Shown here: positions 1-10,799 of the stretch, piece after piece
Numbering within the stretch: the stretch's first letter is position 1
Layout of the letters: every line of letters begins with the position of its first letter
DNA from: Amborella trichopoda
Lineage: Eukaryota > Streptophyta > Magnoliopsida > Amborellales > Amborellaceae
Direction of reading: 5' to 3'
Assembly (NCBI RefSeq): GCF_000471905.2
Contig: NW_006500357.1
Coordinates: 536,869-600,868, forward strand
Length of the DNA: 64,000 bases
Position numbers and translations under genes: made by a program
The notes under the pieces: generated by a model
What the model was told of the DNA's origin: nothing
What the model saw: the letters and a program-made list of their open reading frames with translations, nothing else
Database searches by the model: none

Positions 1-1960
1 TGGCTACACTGCTCGACAACAAGACTTGCACGGTAGCACAAGGCTCGGCCAGCCCTCTGGTCAAGCAAATAAAAGAGAAAGAGAGAAGAGAGGGGGAGGA
101 GAATGTGCTCGACGGTATGCACTGTCGTGCAGGACAGAGAGGAAGGAGAAAGAAAGAAGTGTCATGCTCGGCAGTGTGTGCTGCCATACAAGATAGGAGG
201 CGAAAGAGAAGGGGTCACGCTCGGCAATACTCACTGTCGTGCTAGACAGAGGAAAGAGAGAAGAGAGAATGGGTCGCGCTTGACAACGTACGCTGCTGTG
301 TGAGACAGGAAAAAGGAAGGAAAGAGAGAAGGTCGCGCTCAGTAATGTTCACTGCCGCGCATGACAGAGGAGAGAAAGAGAAGAGAGAAGGTCGTGCTCG
401 ACAATGCTCATTGTGCAACACGACAAAGAAGAAAAAAAGAGAAGATTGCGCTCAGCAATGCTCATTACCATACACGACAGAAGAGAAAAAGGAAGGAGAG
501 AAAAAAAATAGAAGAGAGAAAGAGGAAAGATGAAGTGAGAGAAAGGAAAGATGGAGAGGAAGAAAAGAAAGAAGGGGAAAGAAAAAGGAAGGAAGAAGAA
601 AGAGAGTAGGAAAGAAGGATAAAGAAAAAATAGAAAGAAGAAGAAAGAGAAAGGAAAGAAGAGGGAGGAGAGAGAAGGTCACGCTCGACAGTGTGCACTA
701 TCATGCGAGATAGAAAGAAAAAGAAAGAGAAAAGAAGAAGAGGGAGGAGAGAGAAGGTCATGCTCGGCAGTGTGCACTATCATGCGAGATAGAAAGAAGA
801 GAGGGAAAATTAGAGAGAAAGAAGAGAGAAGAGAGAAGAAGACAAGAAAGAAAGAGGTAAGAGAAAGAGGAAAGAGGAAGATCGTGCCCGATAGTGCACA
901 CTGTTGTGCGAGACAAAGAAGAGAAAGAAGAAAGAGAGAGAGAAAGAAAAAGATTGTGCTCGACAGTGTACACTATCGTGCGAGACAGAGAAGAGAAAGA
1001 AGAGAGAAAAAAAAGAAAGATGTAGATCGTGCTCGATAGTGTGCACTGTCATGAGGAAGGAGAAAGAGAGAGAAAGAAGAACGAAAGGAGAGAAAGAAAG
1101 AGAGAAGAGAAAGAAAGAAGAGAGAAGAAGAGAGGAGAGAAGGAGGAAAGAGGAAGATCGTGCTCGGCAGAGTGCACTGCCATGCGAGACAGAGAAGAGA
1201 AAGAAGAAAGAGAGAGAAAGAAAAGAGAAGAGAGAAGGAGAGAGCAGAAAATTATGCTCGACAGTGTGCACTGTCGTGCAAGACAGAAAGGAAAAAGAAG
1301 AGAGAGAAAGAATAGAGAGACAGACGAGAGATAAAGAGAGAAGAGAGAGGAAAAGAGAAGAGAGAGAGAAAAAGAGGAGAGAGAAAGAATAAGATCCTGC
1401 TTGACAGTGTATACTATCGCACGAGATAGAGAAGATAAAGAAGAGAGAGAAAGAAGAAAGAGGAAAATCATGCTTGGCAGTGTGCATTGCCGTAAGCGAC
1501 AGAGAAGAGAAAGGAGAAAGAGAAAGAGAGAAAGAAGAGAGAGAAAGGAGAGAAAGAAAGACAAGAGAGAAAGAAGAGAAAAGAAGAGAGAAGAAAGAGG
1601 AAAGAGGTAGATTGTGCTCGATAGTGTGCACTGCCGTATGAGACAGAGAAGAGAAAGAAGAAAGAGAGAGAAAAATAAAAGAAGAGAGAAGAAGAGAGAA
1701 TGAGAGAGAAGAAGATCGTGCTCAGCAGTGTGCACTATCGTGTGAGACAGAGAGAAGAAAGAAGAGAGAGAAAAAGAATAGAGAGACAGAAGAGAGAAAG
1801 AGAGAACAGAGAGAAAGAGAGAAGAGAGAGAAAAGAGAGTGAATAGAGATAAAATGAGAAGAGAGAGAAAGAGACAAGAGAGAAAAAGAGAAAAGAGAAA
1901 AGAGAGAGAAAGAGAGAAAGAGGGAAGAGAGAAAGAGATGAGAGGAGAAAGAGTCACCTT
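1..1960. repeat. GA-rich degenerate satellite with conserved palindromic core
   Basis: About 18 copies of a core of roughly 34 bp, resembling GCTCGACAGTGTGCACTGTC followed by GTGCGAGACAG, are separated by AGA/GAGA-rich spacers of variable length. Copies begin near 107, 172, 218, 275, 335, 396, 448, 682, 760, 885, 955, 1030, 1158, 1254, 1398, 1468, 1612 and 1717. The core is close to self-complementary: CTCG pairs with CGAG, and ACAGTG and CACTGT surround GTGCAC. Spacing is irregular, 50-75 bp at the left and mostly 70-145 bp at the right. The long open frames on both strands only reflect purine/pyrimidine asymmetry and are not genes. Confidence 0.85.
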
Positions 1961-3446
1961 AAGCCCAAGGGTACCAACCAAAAATCTTCTCTCTCCTCTC
2001 TCTCTCTCTCTCAAATGTAACCCAATAGTGAACAAAAAATGGAATTTTTTAAGCCAAAGTGGGGTCCTTTACAATGAGATACGTGCTTGTTTATATAGAG
2101 GTGGGACCCAAACATAGGTGTACAATTAAATTTTAACCTAATTATTGAAAATTAGGCATTAAAAGAAGAAAATCTCAGAAAATGGGGTAAAATCATCAAT
2201 AAGAGTCATTCTAAATCAGTCCCTGTAATGGTTGCTTAATCGTGTGAACTTTTTATGGCAGATTCAGGGCTTTTTCGGTCACCATCTGGCCGAAAGATTG
2301 CTATTTTCTTGATGAGCTCGAGAAGACGATCATTTTGGTACTAATTTTAGGCCATGGATCTGAGTTTTGAACCATGATTATGACGTGGCAAAACATGGAA
2401 AAACATGCAATCTTAATTTTAAGATTCAGTACATTTCTCAGTGCTTTTCATTGATTTCTTGATTACAATATGATGAACAAGTTCCCATGATCGTTCTGCA
2501 AAAAGAACGACTCGATTTGATGCCCGGATGACCATTTTCCAAATTGAAAAACTTTGACAGAAGTTTGGATTTTGGTGACTGAAATTGCAACAACTTTGGA
2601 CTCATTGTGCGTCGAATCTGACCATCCATCACATGCAAGGTTCAGCTCAGATGAAGCCTCTGACCTTGTGCTCGTAATGGGTCTGGTTTGAGGTCGTTCT
2701 AACGCACGAGCGTCGTGATATGGCCATTTGATAGAGGAGAGGTGTTGTTGAAAATTTTCTACTACTTTTAGAAGTATTTCGGTGAACTTCTCTCTTCGAT
2801 TTCTCGTAGCTTGGGCCGTGTTATCATGTGTGCAGTATATAAAATCGACTGAGTCTTTAAGACGAACATACTCGCAAAATTTGGGCTCGATCTGACCAGG
2901 ATGAAGAAGATACGGCCATAGAAAGTTTGCCCCCAAAATTGTGAAGCATAGTTTCCATTAATGGAGGTGGTTCACCAAGGGTTCACCATAATAGTGTACA
3001 GCCTACTCATTTTGGAAAAGTTGGTCATAACTTGCTCTAAAATCTTCTAAATGTGCAAAAAATTAGTACCCAAGGATTTTCGACCGATCTGAATCCAATG
3101 GCAATAGTATGAATACTATTTGATACTCCAATACTGGTGTTGTAGTTCAAATCCCATTTTCAGCATGATAGAGATAAGATATCCCAAAACTATTTTGTCG
3201 TCTGTACTATCTTAAACTTGTCGGATTGTGATAAAACTTGACAGGTGTTCTTAAGAGACCCTAGCCATGCTCTTGCACATTCTCGGGCCATTTTGAGACT
3301 GATGAAAATTCTACTTTCGGATCAGGGCTTATTGTCCTACGACTTTCATAGTCTACAGGCATTTTGGTACCTGCGGACCTAGGTCACGAACTGCTCTCTC
3401 ATTATTCGCATCGCGGATACAAGTGATAGAAAATGACCTCAAACAA
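1961..3446. other. Unclassified sequence, probably transposon-derived
   Basis: This stretch has no gene I can recognise. A minus-strand open frame of 157 codons at 2463-2936 has ordinary amino-acid composition but no motif I know. The moderately complex, non-AT-rich sequence resembles the non-coding interior of an LTR retrotransposon, but no LTR, primer-binding site or protein domain is visible. It ends where 18S rRNA homology begins. Confidence 0.3.
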
Positions 3447-4431
3447 CTCGGATAACCATAGTAATTCTAGAGCTAATACATGCAAGAAATCTTGACCTCT
3501 GAAAGGGATGCATTTATTAGATAAAAGGCCAGCGCGGACTTTGCCCGATGCTTTAGTGAATCATGATAACTCGACAGATCGCGCTGCCATTATGCTGGCG
3601 ACGCATCATTCAAATTTCTACCCTATCAACTTTCGATGATAAGATAGGGGCCTACCATGGTGGTGACGGTTGACAGAGAATTAGGGTTCGATTCCGGAAT
3701 GGGAGCCTGAGAAACAACTACCACATCCAAGGAAGGCAGTAGGAGGGCAAATTATCCAATCTTGACACGGGGAGGTAGTGAAAATAAATAACAATATTGG
3801 GCTCAAAGAGTCTGGTAATTGGAATTAGTACAATCTAAACCCCTTAACAAGGATCCTTTAGAGGGCAAGTCTGGTGCTAGCAGCCACAGTAATTCCTGCT
3901 CCAATAGCATATATTTAAGTTGTTGCAGTTAAAAAGCTTGTAATTGGATCTTGGGCGGGGCCGACAGGTCGGCCTTCATGGTGTGCACTAGTTGTCCCGT
4001 CCCTTCTCCCGATGATGCGTTCCTGACCTTAACTGGTCGGGTCGTGCCTCCAGCACCGTTACTTTGAAGAAATTAGAGTGCTCAAAGCAAGCCTACGCTC
4101 TGAGTACATTAGCATGGGATAACATCACAAGATTTTGGTCCTATTGTGATGGCCTTCGGGATTAGAGCAATGAATAAGAGGGACAGTCTGGGGCATTCGT
4201 ATTTAATAGTTAGAGGTGATATTCTTGGATTTATGAAAGACGAACCACTGCGAAAGCATTTGTCAAGGATGTTTTCATTAATCAAAAATGAAAGTTGGGG
4301 CTCAAAGACGATCAAATACCTTCTTGGTCTCAACCATAAATGATGCCCACTAGGGATCGGCAGATGTTGCTCTTAGGACTCCGTTGGCACCTTATGAGAA
4401 ATCAAAGTCCTTGGGTTCCGAGGGGAGTATT

Positions 4432-4470
<39 letters not shown>

Positions 4471-4522
4471 TCACCAGGAGCAGAGCCTGCGATTTAATTT
4501 GACTCGATACAGGAAAACTTAA

Positions 4523-4564
<42 letters not shown>

Positions 4565-4837
4565 TTTTATTCTATGGGTGGTGGTGCATGGTCGTTCTTA
4601 GTTGGTGAAGCAATTTGTCTGGTTAATTTAGTTAACGAACGAGACCTCAGCCTACTAACTAGCTATGGGAAGGTAACCGCCACGGTCAGCTTCTTAGAGG
4701 GACTGGTCGTTTAGGCCACAGAAGTTTGAGGCAATAACACATCTATGATGCCCTTAGATGTTCTAGGCCGCACGCGTGCTACACTGATGTATTCAATGAG
4801 TTTATAGCCTTGGCTGACAGGCCCGGGTAATCTGTCA

Positions 4838-4873
<36 letters not shown>

Positions 4874-5037
4874 TTGGTCTTCAACGAGGAATTCCTAGTA
4901 AGCGTGAATCATCAGCTCGTGTTGACTACGTCCCTGCCATTTTTGTACACATCGCCCGTCTCTCCTACCGATTGAATGGTACAATGAAGTGCTTGAATCG
5001 CAGCGGTGGAGGTAGTCCGCCGTTGGCGACGTCATGG

Positions 5038-5074
<37 letters not shown>

Positions 5075-5117
5075 TTCGTAAAAAGGTTTTCATAGGTGAA
5101 CCTACGGAATGATCATT
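3447..5117 (+). rRNA. Degenerate 18S rRNA (pseudogene), 5' end missing
   Basis: Homology begins at a sequence equivalent to the conserved CTCGGATAACCGTAGTAATTC segment, so roughly the first 150-170 nt of 18S are absent. It continues to the 3' end, where GTAGGTGAACCTGCGGAAGGATCATTG is recognisable as a mutated version at about 5091-5117. The universal GCCAGCAGCCGCGGTAA segment reads GCTAGCAGCCACAGTAA near 3876, and ACACACCGCCCG reads ACACATCGCCCG near 4948. Most differences I noticed are C-to-T or G-to-A, as expected from deamination of methylated cytosine in a silenced copy. The decoding-region changes make a working rRNA very unlikely. Confidence 0.93.
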
Positions 5118-5354
5118 GAAGGATGCCTCCAGTAAACAGATTGGCAAACATGTGGAGAGAACGCGGTGGTGCAGAGCCTCGCATGGCCCCCACCTTTGAG
5201 GTCGACTAAAGGTTGTGCCCACTAAAACAAAACACAAAACCCCGGCAAGTCAAGCGTTAAGGAAATGAATCACATCGGAATGTGGGGGGGCACCACGTAG
5301 GCGGGTGCTCGGTCCCCTTGTGGTGTGCCCCATCGCTCCGATCGCATATTGTCA
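5118..5354 (+). other. Degenerate ITS1
   Basis: The spacer between the 18S 3' end and the 5.8S start is about 237 bp, within the usual angiosperm ITS1 range. It is bounded by recognisable rRNA on both sides. The open frames on either strand here are incidental. Confidence 0.8.
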
Positions 5355-5518
5355 AACACGACTCTCGACAACGGATATCTTGGCTCTTGCCACGATGAAG
5401 AACATAGCGAAATGTGATACTTTGTGTGAATTGCATAATCCTGTGAATCATCGAGTCTTTGAATGCAAGTTGCACCTGAGGCCGTAGGCTGAGGGCACGC
5501 CTGTCTGAATATCATGCC
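5355..5518 (+). rRNA. Degenerate 5.8S rRNA (pseudogene)
   Basis: The conserved plant 5.8S landmarks are present but mutated. CGACTCTCGGCAACGGATATC is seen with one G-to-A change. CGATGAAGAACGTAGC reads CGATGAAGAACATAGC. The diagnostic GAATTGCAGAATCC motif reads GAATTGCATAATCC. TTTGAACGCAAGTTGC reads TTTGAATGCAAGTTGC. The length of about 164 nt is normal. Loss of the GAATTGCAGAATCC signature is a standard mark of a non-functional plant rDNA copy. Confidence 0.92.
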
Positions 5519-5726
5519 AAACATAGCCCCCTCCTCCCCCCAATGCACCAGTGTAAGGGCTTGGGGTGCAAGATGGCCACTCGTTCCCCTCCCATAGTGT
5601 TGGAGCTGCGGTAGGCTCAAACCCAGACCCATAGCTTGTGGGTGACGCGATGATTGGTGGCCTTCATAGTGTGTCGCTGTCGCACCGTGGCTTCAACCAG
5701 CATTTCGTGCAAAGCTTCCTCACTGC
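5519..5726 (+). other. Degenerate ITS2
   Basis: About 208 bp lie between 5.8S and 25S homology, a normal ITS2 length for a flowering plant. No intact helix was checked. Confidence 0.78.
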
Positions 5727-5855
5727 GACCCCAGGTCAGGTGGGGCCACCCGTTGAGTTTAAGCATATCAATAAGCAGAGGAAAAGAAACTTACCAAGAT
5801 TCCCCTAATAATGGTTAGCGAACCGAGAACTGCCCAGCATGGGAATCGGGCGGCC
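5727..5855 (+). rRNA. Truncated 25S rRNA 5' end (pseudogene)
   Basis: The start CGACCCCAGGTCAGG and the following GTTGAGTTTAAGCATATC segment identify the 5' end of 25S rRNA. Homology runs to the segment GAATCGGGCGGCC at about 5843-5855 and then stops abruptly. The sequence that follows does not match the next part of 25S, so only about 130 nt of more than 3 kb remain. Confidence 0.9.
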
Positions 5856-6056
5856 CACTTGGAGCACTCGATTCCATGGACTGGGCACAGTGCTGGTCTT
5901 CGTCTTTCGTTTGGGAGAAGGTGGAGGGGAACTAAGAGGTTCACTCTATCTTTTACTAGAATCCATGAGAGTCTTGATGATGAAATTGAGGTTAGAAGAG
6001 AGAGAGAGAGAGAGAGAGGAGGTAAGAAGGAGAGAGAGAGAGTAGGTAGGTTGTGT
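5856..6056. other. Unassigned sequence and GA microsatellite
   Basis: Sequence after the 25S breakpoint is unassigned. From about 5990 it becomes a GAGA microsatellite that runs into the assembly gap. It contains no gene. Confidence 0.5.
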
Positions 6057-6958
6057 NNNNNNNNNNNNNNNNNNNNNNNNNNNNNNNNNNNNNNNNNNNN
6101 NNNNNNNNNNNNNNNNNNNNNNNNNNNNNNNNNNNNNNNNNNNNNNNNNNNNNNNNNNNNNNNNNNNNNNNNNNNNNNNNNNNNNNNNNNNNNNNNNNNN
6201 NNNNNNNNNNNNNNNNNNNNNNNNNNNNNNNNNNNNNNNNNNNNNNNNNNNNNNNNNNNNNNNNNNNNNNNNNNNNNNNNNNNNNNNNNNNNNNNNNNNN
6301 NNNNNNNNNNNNNNNNNNNNNNNNNNNNNNNNNNNNNNNNNNNNNNNNNNNNNNNNNNNNNNNNNNNNNNNNNNNNNNNNNNNNNNNNNNNNNNNNNNNN
6401 NNNNNNNNNNNNNNNNNNNNNNNNNNNNNNNNNNNNNNNNNNNNNNNNNNNNNNNNNNNNNNNNNNNNNNNNNNNNNNNNNNNNNNNNNNNNNNNNNNNN
6501 NNNNNNNNNNNNNNNNNNNNNNNNNNNNNNNNNNNNNNNNNNNNNNNNNNNNNNNNNNNNNNNNNNNNNNNNNNNNNNNNNNNNNNNNNNNNNNNNNNNN
6601 NNNNNNNNNNNNNNNNNNNNNNNNNNNNNNNNNNNNNNNNNNNNNNNNNNNNNNNNNNNNNNNNNNNNNNNNNNNNNNNNNNNNNNNNNNNNNNNNNNNN
6701 NNNNNNNNNNNNNNNNNNNNNNNNNNNNNNNNNNNNNNNNNNNNNNNNNNNNNNNNNNNNNNNNNNNNNNNNNNNNNNNNNNNNNNNNNNNNNNNNNNNN
6801 NNNNNNNNNNNNNNNNNNNNNNNNNNNNNNNNNNNNNNNNNNNNNNNNNNNNNNNNNNNNNNNNNNNNNNNNNNNNNNNNNNNNNNNNNNNNNNNNNNNN
6901 NNNNNNNNNNNNNNNNNNNNNNNNNNNNNNNNNNNNNNNNNNNNNNNNNNNNNNNNNN
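6057..6958. other. Assembly gap (902 N)
   Basis: There are 902 consecutive N. GA-rich simple repeats lie on both sides, which probably explains the assembly failure. Any open frame crossing this block is an artefact. Confidence 1.
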
Positions 6959-7450
6959 AGGGTTGTTGGTGCATGTTAGAGAGAGAGGGGGTATTAGAGA
7001 GAGAGAACTCAAGAAAACCTAACTGAATGCACTGGAAGTCCAATGGTATGTTCTTGGTTTGGCAATTGTATGCCACCATTCAATCAAGAGAGATAGAGAG
7101 CAGCGTTTTAGAGAGAGAGAGGAGGGGTTAGAGAAGAAAAAGAAATCAGGAAAAATTAACTAAATGCGTTGGAAGGCCAACGGTATGTTCTTGGTTTGGC
7201 AGTTGTTTGCCGCCATCATTTTTTGGATTCCATTTATTCCACCGAGAGCGAGAAAGGGGGGGGGGGGGGGGGTATCAGAGAGTACACGTAAAGCAGTACA
7301 GAAGCGAGGGACCAATATTTGTTGATGGCTAGAGATCAAAAGAATCAATGGTTCCAGTTATGGGAAATCAAGAAAACTAGATGCCGAAAATGTAACTGAC
7401 GCCAGAAATCTAATTGTTTCTTTGGTTTGGCAGTTGCAGCTCCACGTTGT
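6959..7450. repeat. Diverged local duplication with GA-rich spacers
   Basis: A block containing CCAATGGTATGTTCTTGG and TTTGGCAATTGTATGCC occurs at about 7018-7080. It recurs at about 7158-7217 with a few changes, and part of it appears again near 7420-7440. GAGAGA tracts and a poly-G run at about 7257-7272 lie between the copies. No gene is visible. Confidence 0.6.
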
Positions 7451-8469
7451 ATTTTTCGTTCCTTTCAGAGTTAAAATCTTTGTAGCCCAAGTAAGTTGGG
7501 ATGGAAATTAGTTTATGCAAATTGATAAGAGTTTTACTCCTAAAAGGTTTAAATTTGGATAACTTAAATCGAAGTATTAACCAAATTCTCCTAAAATGCT
7601 ACTGAAAAGAAGTGCACACACCTTACATATTATTTTTACTCTGGGGACAGAGATAGAACACTGAATAATGCTTGTTAATTTTAGGGGTCGTTTGGATGCC
7701 TGGAAATATATTGTCTGTGAAATATATTAGTGGCGTAATACATTACCTGCAAATGGATTGTTATTGTTTGGGTAGTATTTAGATGCAACTTAGGAAATAC
7801 ATTGCTACTGTTGGCTATGTCTGAAAGAAATATGGGAAATACATTACCAATATTTTATCAGTACTTACCTATAAACTATCATTTCTTTCTTTCTTGTCAC
7901 AAAATTCTACTAAAATGTGTAATTAAAGTCATCATCACACCATTCCAAAAAGATTTTCTGATAATAACATCATCACCATTCTAGAGAGAGAGAGAAATAA
8001 AGGTATTAATAATCACCATTCCAAATATAGAGAGAGTACAAAGTATTGATCTTAATCATCACCATTTAAAAGAGAGAATGAGAATGTGAAATAAAATTGT
8101 CATTGTTCCAACAAAATTTACTAATGTTATCATAGATATAGAAATTGATAGAGAAGTTCATCATCTACCAAAAGAGAGAGAGATAATGTGTGTGTGGGTG
8201 TGTGTGTTAGAGAGTAAGTATAACAATTCGATAACAAAAATTCCCAAGTTCAAAAACTATCTCGGTCAAATAAAGAGAGAGAGGAACCTAACTAATAAAA
8301 AAACAAGTGCGGATTTCACTCCACTTTACATATCACCACCTTCCTGAAAATACTTCGAGTTAATCAAAAACACCAAGTTTTCTTCAGTAATTTCTAATAA
8401 TCCCTCACTAATATTTATGTCGTCCAACATTTCATTATATGCTCGCATGAAGACGGGTCGAGCAAAGTC

Positions 8470-9276
8470 ATGGACTTATTTAAGCGCTCTATAGACCTCT
8501 CTTATATGTGTTTGTTGCTGGTTTCCTCAACTCTACAATTGCAACACCTATTTATTTTATGACAACACCTATTGCCTCCACAGTATCCACCATGGTTTTC
8601 TTTTTCTTCCTTGATGGCATAACTATTGTTGATTTCTTGAATGGATTGGTGGTTATTTCATTCGTCCTTGATTGGACCGGTGTCTCTGGGACGTCCTCAT
8701 CATCACCTATTTCCTCAATACCATCATCATCATCTAAACCTACAATCGTCTCTCAAACATCCTCAACATCATCATCAATTTCCCTTTCTAGTTGTGCTGT
8801 CATCCTGGCACTAGCATCCTCGGCAAAATCATTGCCACCAATTATGCTCAACTCCTTCCAATATTCAAAGGACTTCCCTTTGAAGTTCTTTACAAGTGGA
8901 TTAGACTGGAAGATTAATATAAAATGCATTAACTTAAATAACTAATTTATATTTTTTCAAAATAATAAAAATTTAGATAGATGAGAAACATACACATACC
9001 ATTTACATAGTCATCCCATAAAGGTTCATCGATAACGGCCATATGTGATTCTTCATTCCATCCAAAGCCACTGTATCCTTCATTTTTGTTTATAGTCTTA
9101 TAGTTATTTGACCACGTTCCAAGTTTATTCTTAAAAGCATCGCTTCTTAAATTCATTCCAAGATTAGCATTGAACTTCTACTTAATTGTACTTCATTGCT
9201 CATTTTTAAAAGCTGATTCGGGCTTCTTAATGAGCAAGCATTGCTCAACAAGTAGCTCCAACCAAATTGTGTCCAT
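8470..9276 (-). pseudogene. Harbinger Myb/SANT-like DNA-binding protein, degenerate
   Basis: On the minus strand, an exon from an ATG at 9276 to a GT donor near 8998 encodes a Myb/SANT-like domain. It starts MDTIWLELLVEQC and contains WSNNYKTINKNEGYSGFGWN and then PLWDDYVN, the usual end of this domain in Harbinger ORF1-type proteins. Two in-frame stops interrupt it around 9160-9190. After a short AT-rich intron, an acceptor near 8911 leads into SNPLVKNFKGKSFEYWKEL and an acidic stretch (about 8910-8510) with another stop, a CGA-to-TGA type change. The plus-strand frame over 8508-8945 is only the antisense of this exon. In this superfamily the protein helps the transposase bind DNA and enter the nucleus. 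Confidence 0.72.
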
Positions 9277-9611
9277 TTTTTAAGTCTATTTAAGTTTTTT
9301 CCCTATCTTGGGATTGGACCGAGTCATTGGAATTTCATTCGCCATGTCTAACATGAATTATCAAATATCACTATCAGATCAACTATTAAAATAAATTCAT
9401 ATCTAATGTAGCAATGTAAAATACAATTACAAAGCTAAGTTATACATGAGCAAAATAGAAATTTGCATATATTTAAAAAGGTCATAATGTATAACAGCAA
9501 AACATAAAGCAAAATCAGGTTTACATGCCATAAAAGTTTTTCTCATGAATTCATCTCAATTACAAAAAATAAAAATTATGAGCTTCAATTAAGATGACTT
9601 CTATAATCTGC

Positions 9612-10740
9612 TCACATCCGCATCGCAAGGTCATCTCTGAACTCAGACCACTCATCTCTCTCACTTTGACTCCTCCCAAATACTTCGGAATTTGGAACTT
9701 CCACTAACGGTAGATGGTTTTGATCAGTTATTACATCTTTATAATCAAGAAGTTCACCGTCTTCACTTATAATGAAATTGTATAAAATACTGCATGCAAC
9801 AACTATCTTGACTTGTGTTTTGAGCTGATAGGTAGTAGACAGTTTCAAGATAGGGAAACATGCCTTAAAACTCTAAACACACGTTCAATGGTATTTCTGA
9901 GCGAGGAATGTTGTTTATTAAACAACTCCTTGTAGTTATGTGATCTTTATCTACCACGACCATAGTCATTCAAAATGTAACGAGTCATACGATAAGGGAT
10001 GAGAAATCCTTGGATATTAGGATACCTGGCATCTACAAGGTAGTATTTTCCTACAAAATGAATATTTGATTGAGCTTAAAATTAATTGGTAATATATCGT
10101 TATGTGAACTAATATAGTATCAAAGATAGTCGAAATACCATTGGGAACTACAAGAGGATCATCACAAGAGAGTGATGATTGCAAAACATGAGAATCAACA
10201 ACAAAGCCCTCCCATCCAGCAAGAATGTGTTGGAATTGAAGGTTAAATGAGCAACTCCCATCACATAATAACCCTTTCTATTACGATTTTTTTTTTTTTA
10301 AGACTAGTCCGAATATTTGTCAGGATATGAGTGCTATCAATGGCTCCAACACAATCCTATTATTGAGAAGTAATTAAAATATTGCCGAATACCATATTAA
10401 TCAAGTAAAAATTAATAAGTATGACCAATATGCATTACCTTAACAGAAAGAAACAACGTCCTCTTCTTACGAGCGATTTCTGGTGGTATGCCCGACTATG
10501 GTGGTTTGAAGAATTCTCTGCGAAGTCCTATGACTACATTCAACACTTGGTTAAAGTGTCGACTGACAGTTTCTCCTGAGTGATCAAACTCATGAGCAAT
10601 CTTTCGATTCTTCAGGTTGTAGCTTAGAATGTGCATGAACATCACAAGTTGTTCATCAAATGAAACCCCTCATTGTATCAATGATATTCCTCTCTCTAAA
10701 AGAATATTCTTCAAGATAAGTAAGCTCTTTTTATCATTCT
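9612..10740 (-). pseudogene. PIF/Harbinger DDE transposase, frameshifted and interrupted
   Basis: Read on the minus strand, the N-terminal part (about 10690-10440) has EQLVMFMHILSYNLKNRKI then HSGETVSRHF, both typical of plant Harbinger transposases. A splice-like GTAATG donor follows. The next exon has DCVGAIDSTHI (first catalytic D) and, after a frame change in an A-run, HILAGWEGFVVDSHVLQSSL (second D). Further down are GKYYLVDARYPNIQGF and LIPYR. RHSSLRNTIERVFRVL carries the catalytic E. The last open piece, 9848-9612, holds QLKTQVKIVVACSILYNF and EWSEFRDDLAMRM, the usual C-terminus. At least one stop (after EFFKPP) and two frameshifts break it. The DDE residues are all still visible, so the decay is moderate. 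Confidence 0.85.
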
Positions 10741-10799
10741 AATCTGGTTTCGACAGTTCACCTCAGTGGAGTTATCGTTTTATGGCACTTTGTACCAAT

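Noticed and set aside
300-2035. Long open frames on both strands rich in Arg/Glu/Lys or Ser/Leu/Phe
   Set aside because: They come from the purine-rich satellite; composition and repetition explain them and no domain is visible.
4965-5632. Minus-strand frames over 18S 3' end, ITS1, 5.8S and ITS2
   Set aside because: The region is rRNA-derived; these frames are incidental.
5768-7079. Open frames of about 300-400 codons around 6057-6958
   Set aside because: They run through 902 undetermined bases and have no real sequence support.
8508-8945. 145-codon plus-strand frame, Ser/Ile-rich
   Set aside because: It is the antisense of the second exon of the Harbinger Myb/SANT-like protein on the minus strand.
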